Origin: Bryum argenteum
Taxonomy: Eukaryota; Streptophyta; Bryopsida; Bryales; Bryaceae
NCBI GenBank assembly: GCA_037043015.1
Contig: CM073327.1
Location: 9,840,727-9,904,726, forward strand
Direction of reading: 5' to 3'
Length of the DNA stretch: 64,000 bases
The notes below the pieces were generated by a model that did no database searches, had not been told where the DNA came from, and worked only from the letters and a program-made list of their open reading frames with translations. Below are positions 47,118-59,000 of the stretch, piece by piece. Numbering within the stretch: the stretch's first letter is position 1; each line of letters begins with the position of its first letter. The position numbers and the translations under genes are program-made.

Positions 47118-48803
47118 TGACATATGATTGCTAATTTGAATATTGCAATGCATTTGTTTGCCTCTCTTTTAATGACATGTTTTTTATTTTTTTGATTACT
47201 CATGTATTCGACATGTACTCTGATCGATTCATTATTCTGAACTTAGTTGAATATTCTCATACTATTGTAGATTTTACTTCTCGTACTTAAATTTGTCGTT
47301 TGCCCCCTCTTGCAGTTCCTCTCTCTTGAAGAAGAAGCATCTATGCCCACATGTAATTTGTCTGAGACTGTGCATAACAAGTGGCTGCAAGCTTCAGGCA
47401 ACAATATGGTTGACCTCTACGACGCTACGCTGGACGATTACTGTAGAGCGGCTTTACAGTCGACTCAATTCCACAACTTTTTGAAGGGACACCTTGGAGG
47501 ATCTGGGCCTTGTAGGAATGTCCTGAAGTTGCGCGCAGCGACTCGAAATGGTAATCCAGTGAAAGTAGCTCAAATTGTTGGTCAGATCTCAGTTGATGCT
47601 GGTTTAAACTCACGGGTTCCTCATCTGGAAGGTGAGAGTATTTTTGGGTCAGCAAAACGTAAGTTGGACCTTCCTCCTGGCGATGACGATGATTCGCATC
47701 GGCATGATCGAATCAACTTCTCCATTCCAAAATTGGGAAAACATTCGACACTAGGGGCAACGCGTTGCTTGAAGCGATCTCCAAAGACAACCGACGTTGT
47801 TTCAGATACTATGCCACCTGTTGTAGCAGTGGTAACTCGCAACAACTTGCCTATCCGAGAGTCACCATGTACTAATCTTTTAGAATGGCGCATTGAGCGT
47901 ATTTCGCCACAATGCAAGGACCAGTGTAGGGGATACAATGGTGATGGCAAGAGGTGCAACGCTCGCATTGCCAAGTACAGGCGACCTACTGCTGCTCCTA
48001 CATTTACTGGAATTCAAAGGAAGTTCAAATCGAATGACACTGAGCAGAAGCAATTCTGGTTTTGTCCCACTAACCTTGAGGCTTGTGTGATGGGTGGACG
48101 TTCGAAATACATCATGCATTATGCTGATGTGCCAGAAGTTTGGCCAGTCATGATGGGTACTAATTTGTCCCGGATTGAAATTCAAGGTCTAGAGTCCGCT
48201 GGTTTTAAGCTTGATGAAGGATTTGTGAGCCACGTCAAGGAAAAAACTGGTTTTAAACTTGAAGGTCATGCACCGGCAAACCGTGGAGGAACACCAGTGG
48301 ACCGCTTTCAGTGGAGTGATCCAATATACTCTGAGAGCGATGTCAACAATGTTCCCAGGCCCCCCAAGTCATCTAGGGATTATAGGCCCACAATGCGAGA
48401 AGGTAAGAAATTCAAGAATGTTGCAGAGCCATCATCTGAGCATATTGCAAAATTTAACAGATCCAAGACAATCGAGTGTTCTCTCCTGAAGGCGAGAAAG
48501 GTCCCTCATCCTGGTTATGGATATGTTTTTACTATCCACACTCCGGGATCTATTGCTAAGAATCAGCTATACGAAGTGACCATTGGTGATTTTCCAGCAT
48601 GCACGTGTCTCGACTTTGTCACAATGAAGACCAGTGTCCTAGGCCGTGGCCAGAAGAAATGGATCCTCTGCAAGCATCTTTACTTCTGCCTGCAGAAGTT
48701 CATGGATTGTACGGTGGAGGATAAGTTCATCCATCGCCCTGCTTGGACGTTCAATGAAGTCAGTATGTTGACAGATAAAGCTGATTGGTCTGGTTACACA
48801 TAG
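44268..48803 (+). CDS. MULE transposase with N-terminal zinc finger and C-terminal SWIM finger (frameshifted)
   Basis: Two exons, 44268-46698 and 47316-48803, are joined by a GT-AG intron, about 1,306 residues if the frame were continuous. The N-terminal 400 residues are serine/proline-rich. A WRKY-GCM1/FLYWCH-like zinc finger follows (GHLRCLNSTCP, VCRFCKSPPSC, then FHDHP). Next is the DDE region: HVYDPDYRKVMTIAVCD, then FKGFMADSAQANFNAVRTIF and CQFHWSMALDRH, with the late acidic residue in NLSETVHNKW at the start of exon 2. Near the C-terminus ACTCLDF and WILCKHLYFC form a SWIM finger (CxC...CxH). This layout is that of Mutator-like transposases. Between KVMTIAVCD (about 46,264) and KHGVTNVNFKG (about 46,310) the frame shifts by one net base with no room for an intron, so this copy probably does not make full-length enzyme. 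The intron carries at least five of the palindromic 12-mers. Confidence 0.8.
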
Positions 48804-49200
48804 GATTTTCAGCTATGATGGTCTTCATTAGATATTTCAGCAAGGGTGCACTACTATGCTATAGAATTCTATACTTCGGGATGTTCAAATAGAGTAGTTT
48901 GATTTGTTACTTTTAGCATTCCTATTTATATTGGCAATTTGCATTGCTTGGTTTTGATTGGATTTATGCCAATTAAATAAGCATCCTCTATTTGTTTGTT
49001 AATTTAATATTAATATATATTTTTACTTTATATCACTTATTCATATTTACTTAGTGGCACCTTCTGTATTGTACATTTCTCCTTCCAATATGAGATGAAT
49101 GTCATCTATGACAAATATTCTGTTCCATTTCATCCACAGTCTACATCCGGGAAAAAAACGTGAAATTTACTAAAATTAGAAAAATTACATGAGCCATGAG

Positions 49201-49250
49201 CGCCCATGGCTCATGGCTCATGGCTCATCGCTCATGTCGTAGCCTCCCTC
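49201..49250 (-). repeat. Right terminal inverted repeat of the MULE
   Basis: The reverse complement of the last 50 bp begins GAGGGAGGCTAC and then matches the left end through GACATGAGCGATGAGCCATG and beyond (43 of 50). Just inside, a further ATGAGCCATGAGC copy sits in the opposite orientation, so the end itself can fold. The target duplication TTTGTTTTG follows at 49251-49259. Confidence 0.88.
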
Positions 49251-49262
49251 TTTGTTTTGGGC

Positions 49263-50896
49263 CTAGAGTCTAAAATGATCTACGGCACGAGATTCACTTC
49301 GGCCATATCCTTCAGCAATCACAAACTTGAGAAAATCACTTAATGTGACACCTTTGTACATGGGTGGATTTGTGACAGGATCACACATCTCCGTAGCGGG
49401 TTGCATGAGAACATCAACACCCGGAGCCAAGAAATTAGGAATGCTAATACGGCTTGTATTGTGCACCACGGCTCTATGGAGCACACTCTTGAACCTCCCA
49501 TTGCTTATTATCTGCCACCAAGCCAAATAATATCAAGAAGAAATTAGGTCATTGTTAAAAAGTAAGGTACAATCTTGCTAACATGTTCATGTACTTTGTT
49601 GTAATTCTTATACAACTTCAATCTCGTTAAATTGGCGGTTTATACAGAAATAGAAGGAATATGGTGATTATATACCTGAAGTGAATCTCCAATGTTGACA
49701 ACAAACGCATGGTCAAAAGACGTAGGCACAGGAACCCATACGCCATCATGCAATAGTTGCAATCCCGGCACTTCTTGTTGCAAAATAGTGAGAGCGCAAG
49801 CATCAGCATGAGGAGCAGATCCCATCACTAGCTCTGGTTGTGGACACGGCGGGTAATAGTTGAACATGGTGCGCATGAATGCCTTGTCATCACCCAGTTT
49901 CGAGTACAAGAACCCTGATGGAAATCCCAACTCCTCGGAGATGATGCCCAACAACTTCTTGTGAAGCTCATACACCGCTTTCCCATACTCATCATACATT
50001 TCCCTGCAACAATTAAACATAAACTCAATGATTAAATCCATGTTCCATCCTCAATGTTTCATGCACCCTTAAGCTGCTCTATCATGACTGTCATTCGTCA
50101 TATAATCTAGAATAATCTCCCTTTACTCGGTCACTTTCTACTCTTGAATCCACCATCTTTCCTTCTTTCAGCTGTTAGCAATTTGGCATATGTGATTACA
50201 CCATTTTGCCATGCAGAGTGTTGGATTGTGCGTGTTGTGGGGATGATGGATGGACTTACTGGAAGCCCGGGGGGTTGTTGACGACAAGCCAGGACTGGGA
50301 CGGATCTCTGGCGGACGATAGATCGAGAGTCAATCGATCAAGCCACTCCTTCACTTCGTCAGGCTTTCTGTACTCCTCGAAGATCCGGCCATAGCCCACC
50401 GCGCCACTGGCCGCTTGATGCTTGTACACTTCCTTCTCCTCCGCCGACAACGCGAAGAACTTCTTCGCCATCGCCATCGCTGCGTCCATCAGAGTCTCCG
50501 GTACCCCGTGATTTATCACCTACATGCCCATTCACATATTCCATCTTCCAGTCCGGTCGATTCTAAACAGATGAAATGGAGGAGGAAACCTTGGCAGCAT
50601 GTGTATATGGAACCTGTAGTTGGGAAATGGGACAAGCGTACCTGGAAGAATCCGTATTGCTCGCAAGCGCGTGTGATATCGGCATGCACTTGCTTCTTTC
50701 CTTGGGGACCTGTGTTCAGCAAGGCCATGTCGATAACGGGGATTTGCAGGTCGAGATCGAGGCTCCTGGCAGCGGACCGCATGTGGGGCGGTTGGATGAA
50801 CGCTTCCGGCACCTGGTCCATCACGCCCTTCTCCACCATGTGTTGCACCCGCGTCAGCCCCTCGAACAACTCGGGGTGCTCATCTGGAACCCCCAT
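49263..50896 (-). CDS. 2-oxoglutarate/Fe(II)-dependent dioxygenase
   Basis: Four exons (complement) at 50642-50896, 50260-50519, 49676-50003 and 49263-49511 close to 363 residues, the usual length of plant 2-ODDs. The N-terminal DIOX_N domain has LQIPVIDMALL (residues 50-60) and CEQYGFFQVINHGVP. The C-terminal jelly-roll has the iron ligands His237 and Asp239 (SAPHADACALTIL) and His293 (KSVLHRAVVHN). The 2-oxoglutarate clamp is Arg302-x-Ser304 (SRISIPNF). NYYPPCPQPELVMG is the typical pre-catalytic motif. The family oxidises small molecules in hormone, flavonoid or defence metabolism; the substrate cannot be told from sequence. The MULE sits 12 bp beyond the stop codon, so the native 3' UTR and polyadenylation signals have been displaced by transposon sequence. 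Confidence 0.87.
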
Positions 50897-52010
50897 GATT
50901 GCTTGCTTCCTCGATCGGTACCAGCTTGACTGCAGGCTAGAGATGCGATCACGAACCGAGCTCTCTCACCTAGGGAACCTGAAACAACTCAACAAACGGA
51001 GGATGAAACTCAGCACGTAATCCGAACCAAATGACCAGCACCTCGATATCTATTACGTGCGATCGAAGAATTGGCTGAGGTGGGTGACCGATTAGCAGAT
51101 ATCTGAGTCTTGATGACGAATATTTAGTAGCAGGATTCGGTGCTTGAGTTATGGTTGCTTTCGACTGATCCGGTCCGAGGTATCATCTCCGAAGACTGTA
51201 GTCGGTAAAAGAGGACAAGGACCCGGGAGTCACGGACGGTAGGGCCTCCCCGGAGCCTGTGTGGTGAAAATATCTGATTGGGTATCTGAATAACAACTTA
51301 TTGAGATGATTCCAGAAATTTGTTCACCAGATTTTCAACCATCAACTAAATTATAGTTTACGCACCACATGTTGAATTTGATCATTTTAGATAACAACCC
51401 AAGACTTTGAAGAATCATATCTTCTTCATTCAAAGGTCACAATCGACAAAAATTTGTTGCCTGGGTTGGATTTCAAGGAAGTGTACTATCTTGTGGTATG
51501 GCCTTATCCCATCTTAAGATTTTATAAATTTATGGCATGAACTTTTGTGGCAGTTTCTTTATTTTGTAAATGTACGGTTTCAAAGAAAAAGGGTCAAAAT
51601 AATATTTCATTTGAGTTAATCCTCAATACATAGATTGAATCCTCAGAAACGAAATCAAACCTTGGACACAATTTTAAAGTCCGGTTCAATTGAGGGCTCA
51701 ATTTGAAGTAGAATTTATGATTTATACATTACAATAAAATGGGAGTTCTTTAAATTCCGAGTCCTAATCCATAACCCAATGCCCAAGTCAAGACCTAATG
51801 CTAATCCAATTGGGCCCTGACCCCAATATAAAGTACACTCACTGTCAAAATTGATCAAACATCTTCAATCACTTCATTCAGTTCTTTGTAGACAAAAAAT
51901 GTACATATGAAAATGGAGCACGTAATTTTACTAACATTATAAAACGCCTCCAATTTTAAAGCTTGAAAAAAACCGAGAAAAATCCAAAGTCCACCTAGGC
52001 ATTTGATTAG
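50897..52010. other. Upstream spacer of the dioxygenase gene
   Basis: No gene is supported. The first few hundred bases should hold the dioxygenase promoter; the rest is AT-rich. Confidence 0.35.
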
Positions 52011-52019
52011 TTTAGCCAA

Positions 52020-52715
52020 CCTATGATAGATGATCTCTCAAAACTTTGTTCACCTCCCTTTTACTTCTTCTGTGACAATTCTATGTGACATACTTTCTAC
52101 AAGCCTCCTACAATCATTTGGTGTAATTAAACAGAAAACCTCTACCACATGATCCCATAATTTTAACAATCCACTTGGAGGTCTCTCATACTCTCTCATA
52201 TTGATTGAGTTTCTCTTTGAGAATTGACTGAAGGTGTTCAATGGGATTGAGTTTCTGAAGGTGTTCAATGGGATTGAGTTTCTCTTTTAGAATTGACTAA
52301 TGGGTGTTCAATGGGATTCAGATCAGGCGATTGAGCAGGTCAAGGTAGGAGAGCAAAAGATTGACGTGAGAACAACTTTTGAAGCATCTTTGTTGTGTGA
52401 ATGGGAGCATTGTCTTGTTGAAAGAAAATACAAGAAAGGTCTAAGTTGAACTTGGAAATTACCATGTGGACATTTTCTTCTGTCACGATAACAAATAGGA
52501 TTGATACGCCCCTCTATTTTGCATACTAGTCCAGCTCCATGCATGTACATACTCCCCCAAACCATGATTCCCCCACCTCCATGTTTCATTGTTTGACTGA
52601 TAGTTCAGAAGCGGCAGCGCCTCTTCTGTACAATACAACACCAAAACGTTTCCATCTGAGCTGAAGCAGCAATTTTACTGAGAAGATTACTTGACTCCAA
52701 TCGGCCTTGATCGAC
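52020..52715 (-). pseudogene. Tc1-type (DD34E) transposase relic
   Basis: Read on the minus strand in several frames, the hallmarks of Tc1 transposase appear in order. They are DWSQVIFS (about 52,705), KHGGGGIMVWGSM (about 52,585), FQQDNAPIHTTKML (about 52,420), PAQSPDLNPIEH (about 52,335) and a C-terminal LLKLWDHVVEVFCLITPNDC, followed by RRLVESM (about 52,090). The distance from the second Asp to the Glu is 34 residues, the Tc1 spacing rather than the DD39D of ordinary plant mariners. The gene is dead: frameshifts, a TGA in place of the usual Trp before PAQSPDLNP, and a small tandem duplication around 52,215-52,320 that repeats the LNPIEH coding segment. Confidence 0.8.
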
Positions 52716-53041
52716 ACGAATCATTAGTACTCATCACTTACCATAAAGAGTATGGTGAGATATGGAAAGGTGTGGTTACAATCGGTGAGTCCTGTAAGAA
52801 TTGAGAAACTGAAGTATAGATCTGTTACATGGAAAGCAACAGCAGATGTGATTATTCCTGTAAGTAAATGGTTGACTGTACAGAGGCTGCATTCATACAT
52901 TCTCTCGACAAACGAGTTCCTATTCTACAGTGTGCACTACCAATTGAATGCTGTGGGAAGCCCTGGCTTGTTGGAACCATAAATGGAGAGTGGAGGACGT
53001 GATCCCGTCGAGAATGTGGTGCCCTTCACAATATACACTTA

Positions 53042-56000
53042 TCAACCTAGAGTGAGTTCTGCGGCGGCGCCCATGGCGGAAGGCCCTCCGCGTTCCAGCA
53101 GCGCCACCGCCAAGTCGTGCTCATGCCAGAACCTCAAACCCGTTGCTAGCTTCCGCAGTATCTCGATCTTCAGCTCCAGAATCCAGGTCGGCGTGCAAGT
53201 CACCATGAGTGCCAGAAACCCCACCACGTACGACCTCCATAGACCATGGTCGCAACTCAATGGCAAATCGCCACCCAAGCCCGACGCCAGAAACTCCATG
53301 TGCAACCCCAACACGTACTGCCTCCGCATCGTCAATGGCACCCCGGAATTTTCTCCCGTCGAGCTCGACACACCCCACGCCAGTGCCCCGGACAAGAGCG
53401 CCAAGTGAGCGATCGCGTATCCCTGCAGCACCTGCCCCCCTGACGCTTGGCTCCCCTTCGACAAGAACCACGTCGGGATGCTCTCCGTGAACAGCTTGGC
53501 CACCAGTGTCGTCCCTCCAGACACGTACAGCAGCGATGCTCCCAGCGACGAGGCTTGCACTGCTCGAGACATCGAACTGGACAGAGTCGCCTGCACGCTC
53601 CGTAATCTGGACGGATTCTCCCCGTTGCTGCCCTGTGACCCCAACTCTCGCACTGCGTCCGCCACCAACACCAGCGTCTCGTCGCTCAGAAACATGATGT
53701 CGTGCTGCATGCAGTAGGACCGCAGGTACACCACTCCTGGAGAGTACGTTGACCACGGTCCGTGACCCAGAAGCGCGCCCACCCCGCCGTTCACTTGCAA
53801 CTTTGACCCCGGCGCTGACGACGTCGACAGCGTCACCGCGAAGCAGTTCCGTAGCAGCTGTAGTAACGCAGACTTATTCTGCTTAAAAACGTGAATCAAC
53901 CCCATGAACACGATGTACTCGTGCCACCGTTTCACTTTCTGTGACCACAACGCGGCCACTACGTGCATGCTGAACCACGGGCCTGCGCTGGCGCATGTCT
54001 CTAGTCCTGGTCCTGCAACGCTCAGCACAGTGTCGCCGTTCTTGTCCAACTTGAACGTGATGGTTAAGCCTATGAGAGCCGCCAGTGGTAGCGGCAGTGA
54101 CAACGGCGCGTTTCCTCCCCCTAAACCTGTTCATGTTCATGTCAACTGGTGAGATTTGAAACTGACTGAATGAAAGCGATGCCAGATTCGGAAAGCGGCA
54201 TTACCAGTGGGATTCGTCGTGTGAACACCAGCGGCTGCTAGAATATCCTTCACCTCGCCTTGTATGGCGAGAAGGTTACCAGCTGGGCTGGGCCAGTCCT
54301 GGCCGTTCATTGAAGCATACTTCCATAGCCCCCGAGTGACCTCCGCAAAGCAGTAGCTCACAATGGTTGCGATCGTTGCTGGAAGGTAATCCACTAATTC
54401 TCGAAGCCCTGACAGAGCACAAGCAACCACATGAATCACTACCAACCTCAAATTGACTATATATTAGTGAAAGAGATTGACTCAGGAGCTTTTAGACAAC
54501 ATCATCGAAAGATTCTTCTCAATTCTTCTCAATATATTAGTGGCGAGCTATTCGCAGTCACTGTGATCATACAAAGGCCACCCTCTGTACAGTAAGGACG
54601 CTTCCATATGAAACATGTAGAGGCCTTCACAGTGACCATGAGAAAACCTCGCCACGACATATGGAGAAGAGTCTCTCGATGATGTTGATTAAAATCTTCT
54701 GAGACAACCTCAATTTGCATCATATAATGCACGATCTAAACATTTTCTGTGCACAAAGCTTGTTACGATCATACCTGTGGTTAGATCATGAGGAGCGAGA
54801 GTACTGTGAGAGCAAGCGGTCAGCGCATACTCCAGCACAATAGGAACGGCAGCAATGATGTCCCACGCACACAAGATCGGTCTTCCAGCAGCGTCCTCGC
54901 TCGGGCTTCCAGAGCCAGCTGTAACGGCAGCGCTACTTTTACCCACTTTCTTGAACATCATGGAGAGCAAGCGGTCACCCACTTGATGCATGGGGTTACT
55001 ACGAACTAGCCCTGAAACAGTCGAAGATATGCACGCTTGATGCTGCATGTACCACACTCGGAGTCGGGGGAACGCATCCAGCGTGATCACACCGCCTGGT
55101 GGAGAGTACGTTAGCCCCGGCAATGACATTCGTTGCTTGAGGCTGGAGGTTGGCGAGGCCAACTGAATGGTCCGCAGCTGTAGCAAATACTCTAGGCTCA
55201 AGTCCGCACCCAAACCGGCGCCGCTCCCCAGCAGGCAATGCTCCAACGGAGGTCGATGAAACTTCCACAGCTTCACGAGCTGCAGGAACGCCACCGTGAA
55301 GACCATGTGCGCTGTCAGCTCCTCTCCCATACTCGTTGCCACGGGCTTAGCATTTGTGATGGACCCGAACACCTCGCAGATGGGCAACAGAGACGCAGCC
55401 ATCTCTGGAAACTGCACCCACCACACTCAGTACATTGCTATAGAAATCAATAAAGCACACGAGAAATGTATGGCTGTCAGTAGTACCATGCCGAATAGTG
55501 AGAGGATGTTGATCGCATCTGCATTTGTCATGCCTTGAAGTGCAGCATACAGCATTGCTGCATGCCCGAGCAGCCCGTTCATATTGCTCACTGGCGGAGA
55601 CAACAATTGCACCGCGAAGTGCACTGCATATTCCTGTCACATCTACAGCTGCTTTACAAAAGTTGCACGAAAAGATCCACAGAATCTTTCACAACATCAT
55701 GCAGACGAACCAACAAGTACATATGAAATATAAGAACTCACCCCTAATCTAATCTAGAGAAATGAAAACCTCCACTGGTTCAGATCATTCATAATTCAGG
55801 CCCCGATTAAATACTAACACCAAAAAAGAGAAGGTGAAGTTTCGGACCTGCACCGTCCAGCTGCGAATGAGCGAGGCCCCACACAGGATGCTGGCGGCTG
55901 CTGCTCTTTCCTCTTCAGGTCCAATAATCGCCGTCTTGTAGATCTTCTCCAACTCTGCAACACTTTCATACATAACACACCATCTTGAGACCAGCAACAT

Positions 56001-59000
56001 ACATAACTCATGTTCACTCAGTTTCTTACTAGTTTCCACTCCGAAGCAAGGTGGATTTCAAAAGGTATGTAAGTTCTGGGTTACTCTTCTGTGCATGTAC
56101 ATGAGTAACAATTTGATCTGTCATGGTAGAAACGAGAATATGAGTAGAATACCTTCCAGCAGGATGTAACATCATAGCGGACCGCAAGGGACCAGAAAGG
56201 GGAGCGCCGTCCATGAACGCTGACCACGGCGAGGGTTGAGAGGGCGCCGCGGGGATGCTAGTCTCCACACTCCGTCCGGGTCCAAGCCAGAAGTAGGCGG
56301 ATGTGGAGAGCAGCTTTCTAGCAACACATGCTTCCACGATCAAGTGCCGCATCGTTCCAACTGATACATGCACACACTGTCAATATTAACTGCACGTTAA
56401 CTACACGACGTTGTCTCACATCAACCAAGGCTTCCACAACAGCACTAGGCTGACTTTCAAATGAGAATGAGCAATATGATCAACAAGCACGAAGTATCAT
56501 TGAGATTTAATAACAAACTACCCCCGACGGTGCTATAAACAATGGAGCCACAATGAGCCGTAAAGGACGAGACTTGTCTTGTGATTCCCACAAGCAATAA
56601 AAATGAGCAGTCAAAAAAAGATTGATGTGTCCATGAGACGACCACAGGTACTTACAAACCTGAAGATTTGCCGGAAGATTTTAGATCCGCGCTCATGGTT
56701 TGTCCGCCACTACTTAGGAAAGCAGCCACCTTCGTTGCGACCTGATTTGCGGCAGTGACTGCCACGGCGGGAGGAACCAAGAGAGATTCGAATTGCCCAA
56801 GAACCTGCATACAAGTTTCCAGCGCCGCGCGCCGACCACCTGCAACTTTTCGTTGCTCTTTGTCGTCGCCCTCGTGGTGGAGCTGCCCTTTCTCTTCTTC
56901 CTCAATTACAATGCCTGACGCTATTGGCAGTATGGACAGCAGCATACACAAGCGAGACTCCACGTGTGGGTTCGGCCCTTCAAATGACTCACGATCCTGC
57001 ATCAACATTGTCAGCATTATGAGCATTAGAACCTGGAAATGTAACACTAAAATTGCCATGGAAATGAGGTTGTTTCGTCTAACTTCAGTACTGAGAAAAA
57101 CATGTTCAGTGGGAGTAGCATTACCCTCCTCACTAATCGCAAAGCCGCTGTCCACGCACCCAGAAATAAATCTACCCAGTTCGCGTTATGTACAGATTGC
57201 ATGGATTTCATCACATCTGCAACCAACCCAGACCCCCGCTTTTAGTGAAGCTCACAACATGCACTTTCTCTGAAGAAGCAAGGTTACAAATAGAAAAACA
57301 GGCCCGTTTCAACAAGAACAATATATACTACAGGATTTGCTTCTTTACTCTTCAAGGTAAGAGAAGGTCGAACCTGCCAAAATCTCTGCATTGGAAACTG
57401 AAGTAAGACGACGTCCTTCCATTGCAGCTTCCATGTAGATGTCGAAGGGAAGCCATGGTGAACTGCAGCCCAGCCCACCTGCCACATAGGTTAAATGCAT
57501 GAGACAGGGAACAGCCCCAACAACATAACACAATGTATACACTTTTACTATCGTCTCTGCTGAACCCGTAAACCAGCAACTAATTAGTACTGTGGAAATG
57601 GCCACATGTCTACATCCGTTTAAAAAGAGCCTCCTCAGTAGTCTTCCAGAACTTCTCACGTTGGTTTTAACACCTCGTCGGGCAGGTATGAAAATTTATG
57701 AGAGCAAAGAGGCGCTGTACCTGCATTGCCGAAGGACCAGGAGCTAGAGGAGGTGGGGAGCAGGGAGCGAATGACGGGCATCTGCGTGGGGCGCCACTCT
57801 TGACGCAAGCCCTGTTGGATGGCCGTCGCCAAGTGTCCCAGTGCCTCCATTGCCTCGTTGGGCGCCATTGACGACGGGTCGTTCGTCAGCGATTCCAGCA
57901 GTTGCAGCCTTTGCACAAACGCCGTCCACTGCTCCTGCCTGCTCACCACTCACAGGTTATCAGCATTCTTCGCTACACGTAAGAGCATGCCTGCCAGACC
58001 CTTCTAATGTCGAAACCGTATGCATGAAATCTAGCGTACAAATACCATAAACCCCTCTCACCAACATCTAGGTCTAAGATTCAAGAGAATGTGGAATTTC
58101 CAGAGCTTATGTCAATGTGTCACGGTGACCAGATCTTAGACCGAAAACTCTCCAAAAATCTCAAAGAATCGTCGTTATGCCCTTACCTCTCTCCTCTCTT
58201 CTACGGAAGATGCATCCACACAAATGCTGGAGACTCTACACTTCAAGTGATCGGATTATGGTGTTTCAAGTTTGAGATGTTCGAACTTTGATGGCTGAGA
58301 CCCAAAACGTGTGGGAGGTGAACAGAGAGACGTCAGTTGCTGAGAGGAAGGGATGGGAGCGTTACGCACGAGTTGCGGCGGGCGATGCGAAGAAGGCCGG
58401 CGGTGCGCTTATTCTCCATCAGTTTGGCCATGAGGTGCACGGCAGTCAAGCTATTCTGCTTCCGCACCTGCTCCATCGCCACCTCCAGCTTCTCGTCGTG
58501 GCCAGCTACAGCCACGCCTAACCCCCCGACCATCTGGCTATGCATGGCGCCTCTGTTGGAGACCCAGTCCTCGTACACCGCCTCCGCCAGGCGCGCCACC
58601 AGCGTGAACAAGAACTGCACTATCACCACCCCTACCTCCGTGATGGGCGCCTCCGCAGACTTGGAGAGTTGCAGAGCCTCGTCCACTGCCTTCACCACCC
58701 TGCACCATCCCACACACCCGTGCTATCAGCCAAGTGCCTTCATTGCTGATATTGTAGCTTGCACACTCTAGTTTCTACTTGCTCCGAAGTCGAACTATCT
58801 TGCTGCCTGTCAAATAAATTTCTCTTCCAAGCTTTGTGTGACCTTGGTACAATAAAACGGAGTACTCACCTGTCTCGACATGGCATGATCTTGGTGGATG
58901 AGAGCGAGAATACGTAGGAGCTCGTCAGTTCCAGGTACGTTTTGTACATTTCAGGTTGCTGTTGCCGATTTGGTAAGATCCTACACACCGGCACAGGCTC

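Larger units (their letters stand above)
30467..49250. mobile_element. 18.8-kb Mutator-like transposon carrying transposase and ParB-methyltransferase genes
   Basis: The element is delimited by inverted 50-bp ends (30467-30516 and 49201-49250; 43 of 50 positions match, no gaps) and a perfect 9-bp target duplication (30458-30466, 49251-49259). Contents in order are: remnants of a coiled-coil/zinc-binding ORF (30,863-31,863); a zone of nested inverted-repeat insertions and repeats (32.4-36.9 kb); a leftward ParB/methyltransferase-like gene (37,650-43,536); and a rightward MULE transposase with SWIM finger (44,268-48,803). About twenty TTCGGTRCMGAA palindromes are confined to its non-coding parts. 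It resembles VANDAL-type MULEs in carrying accessory genes beside the transposase, but its accessory protein is of a different kind. It is inserted 12 bp beyond the stop codon of the dioxygenase gene at 49,263-50,896. Confidence 0.88.

Noticed and set aside
30467-49250. Interpretation of the element as a retrotransposon or giant-virus insertion
   Set aside because: There are no reverse transcriptase, integrase, capsid or polymerase motifs. TIRs, a 9-bp duplication and a DDE/SWIM transposase fit a MULE.
53121-53756. Minus-strand frame of 211 codons and several plus-strand frames inside the last MED33 exon
   Set aside because: They overlap the MED33 coding frame, which has clear homology and closed splice phases.
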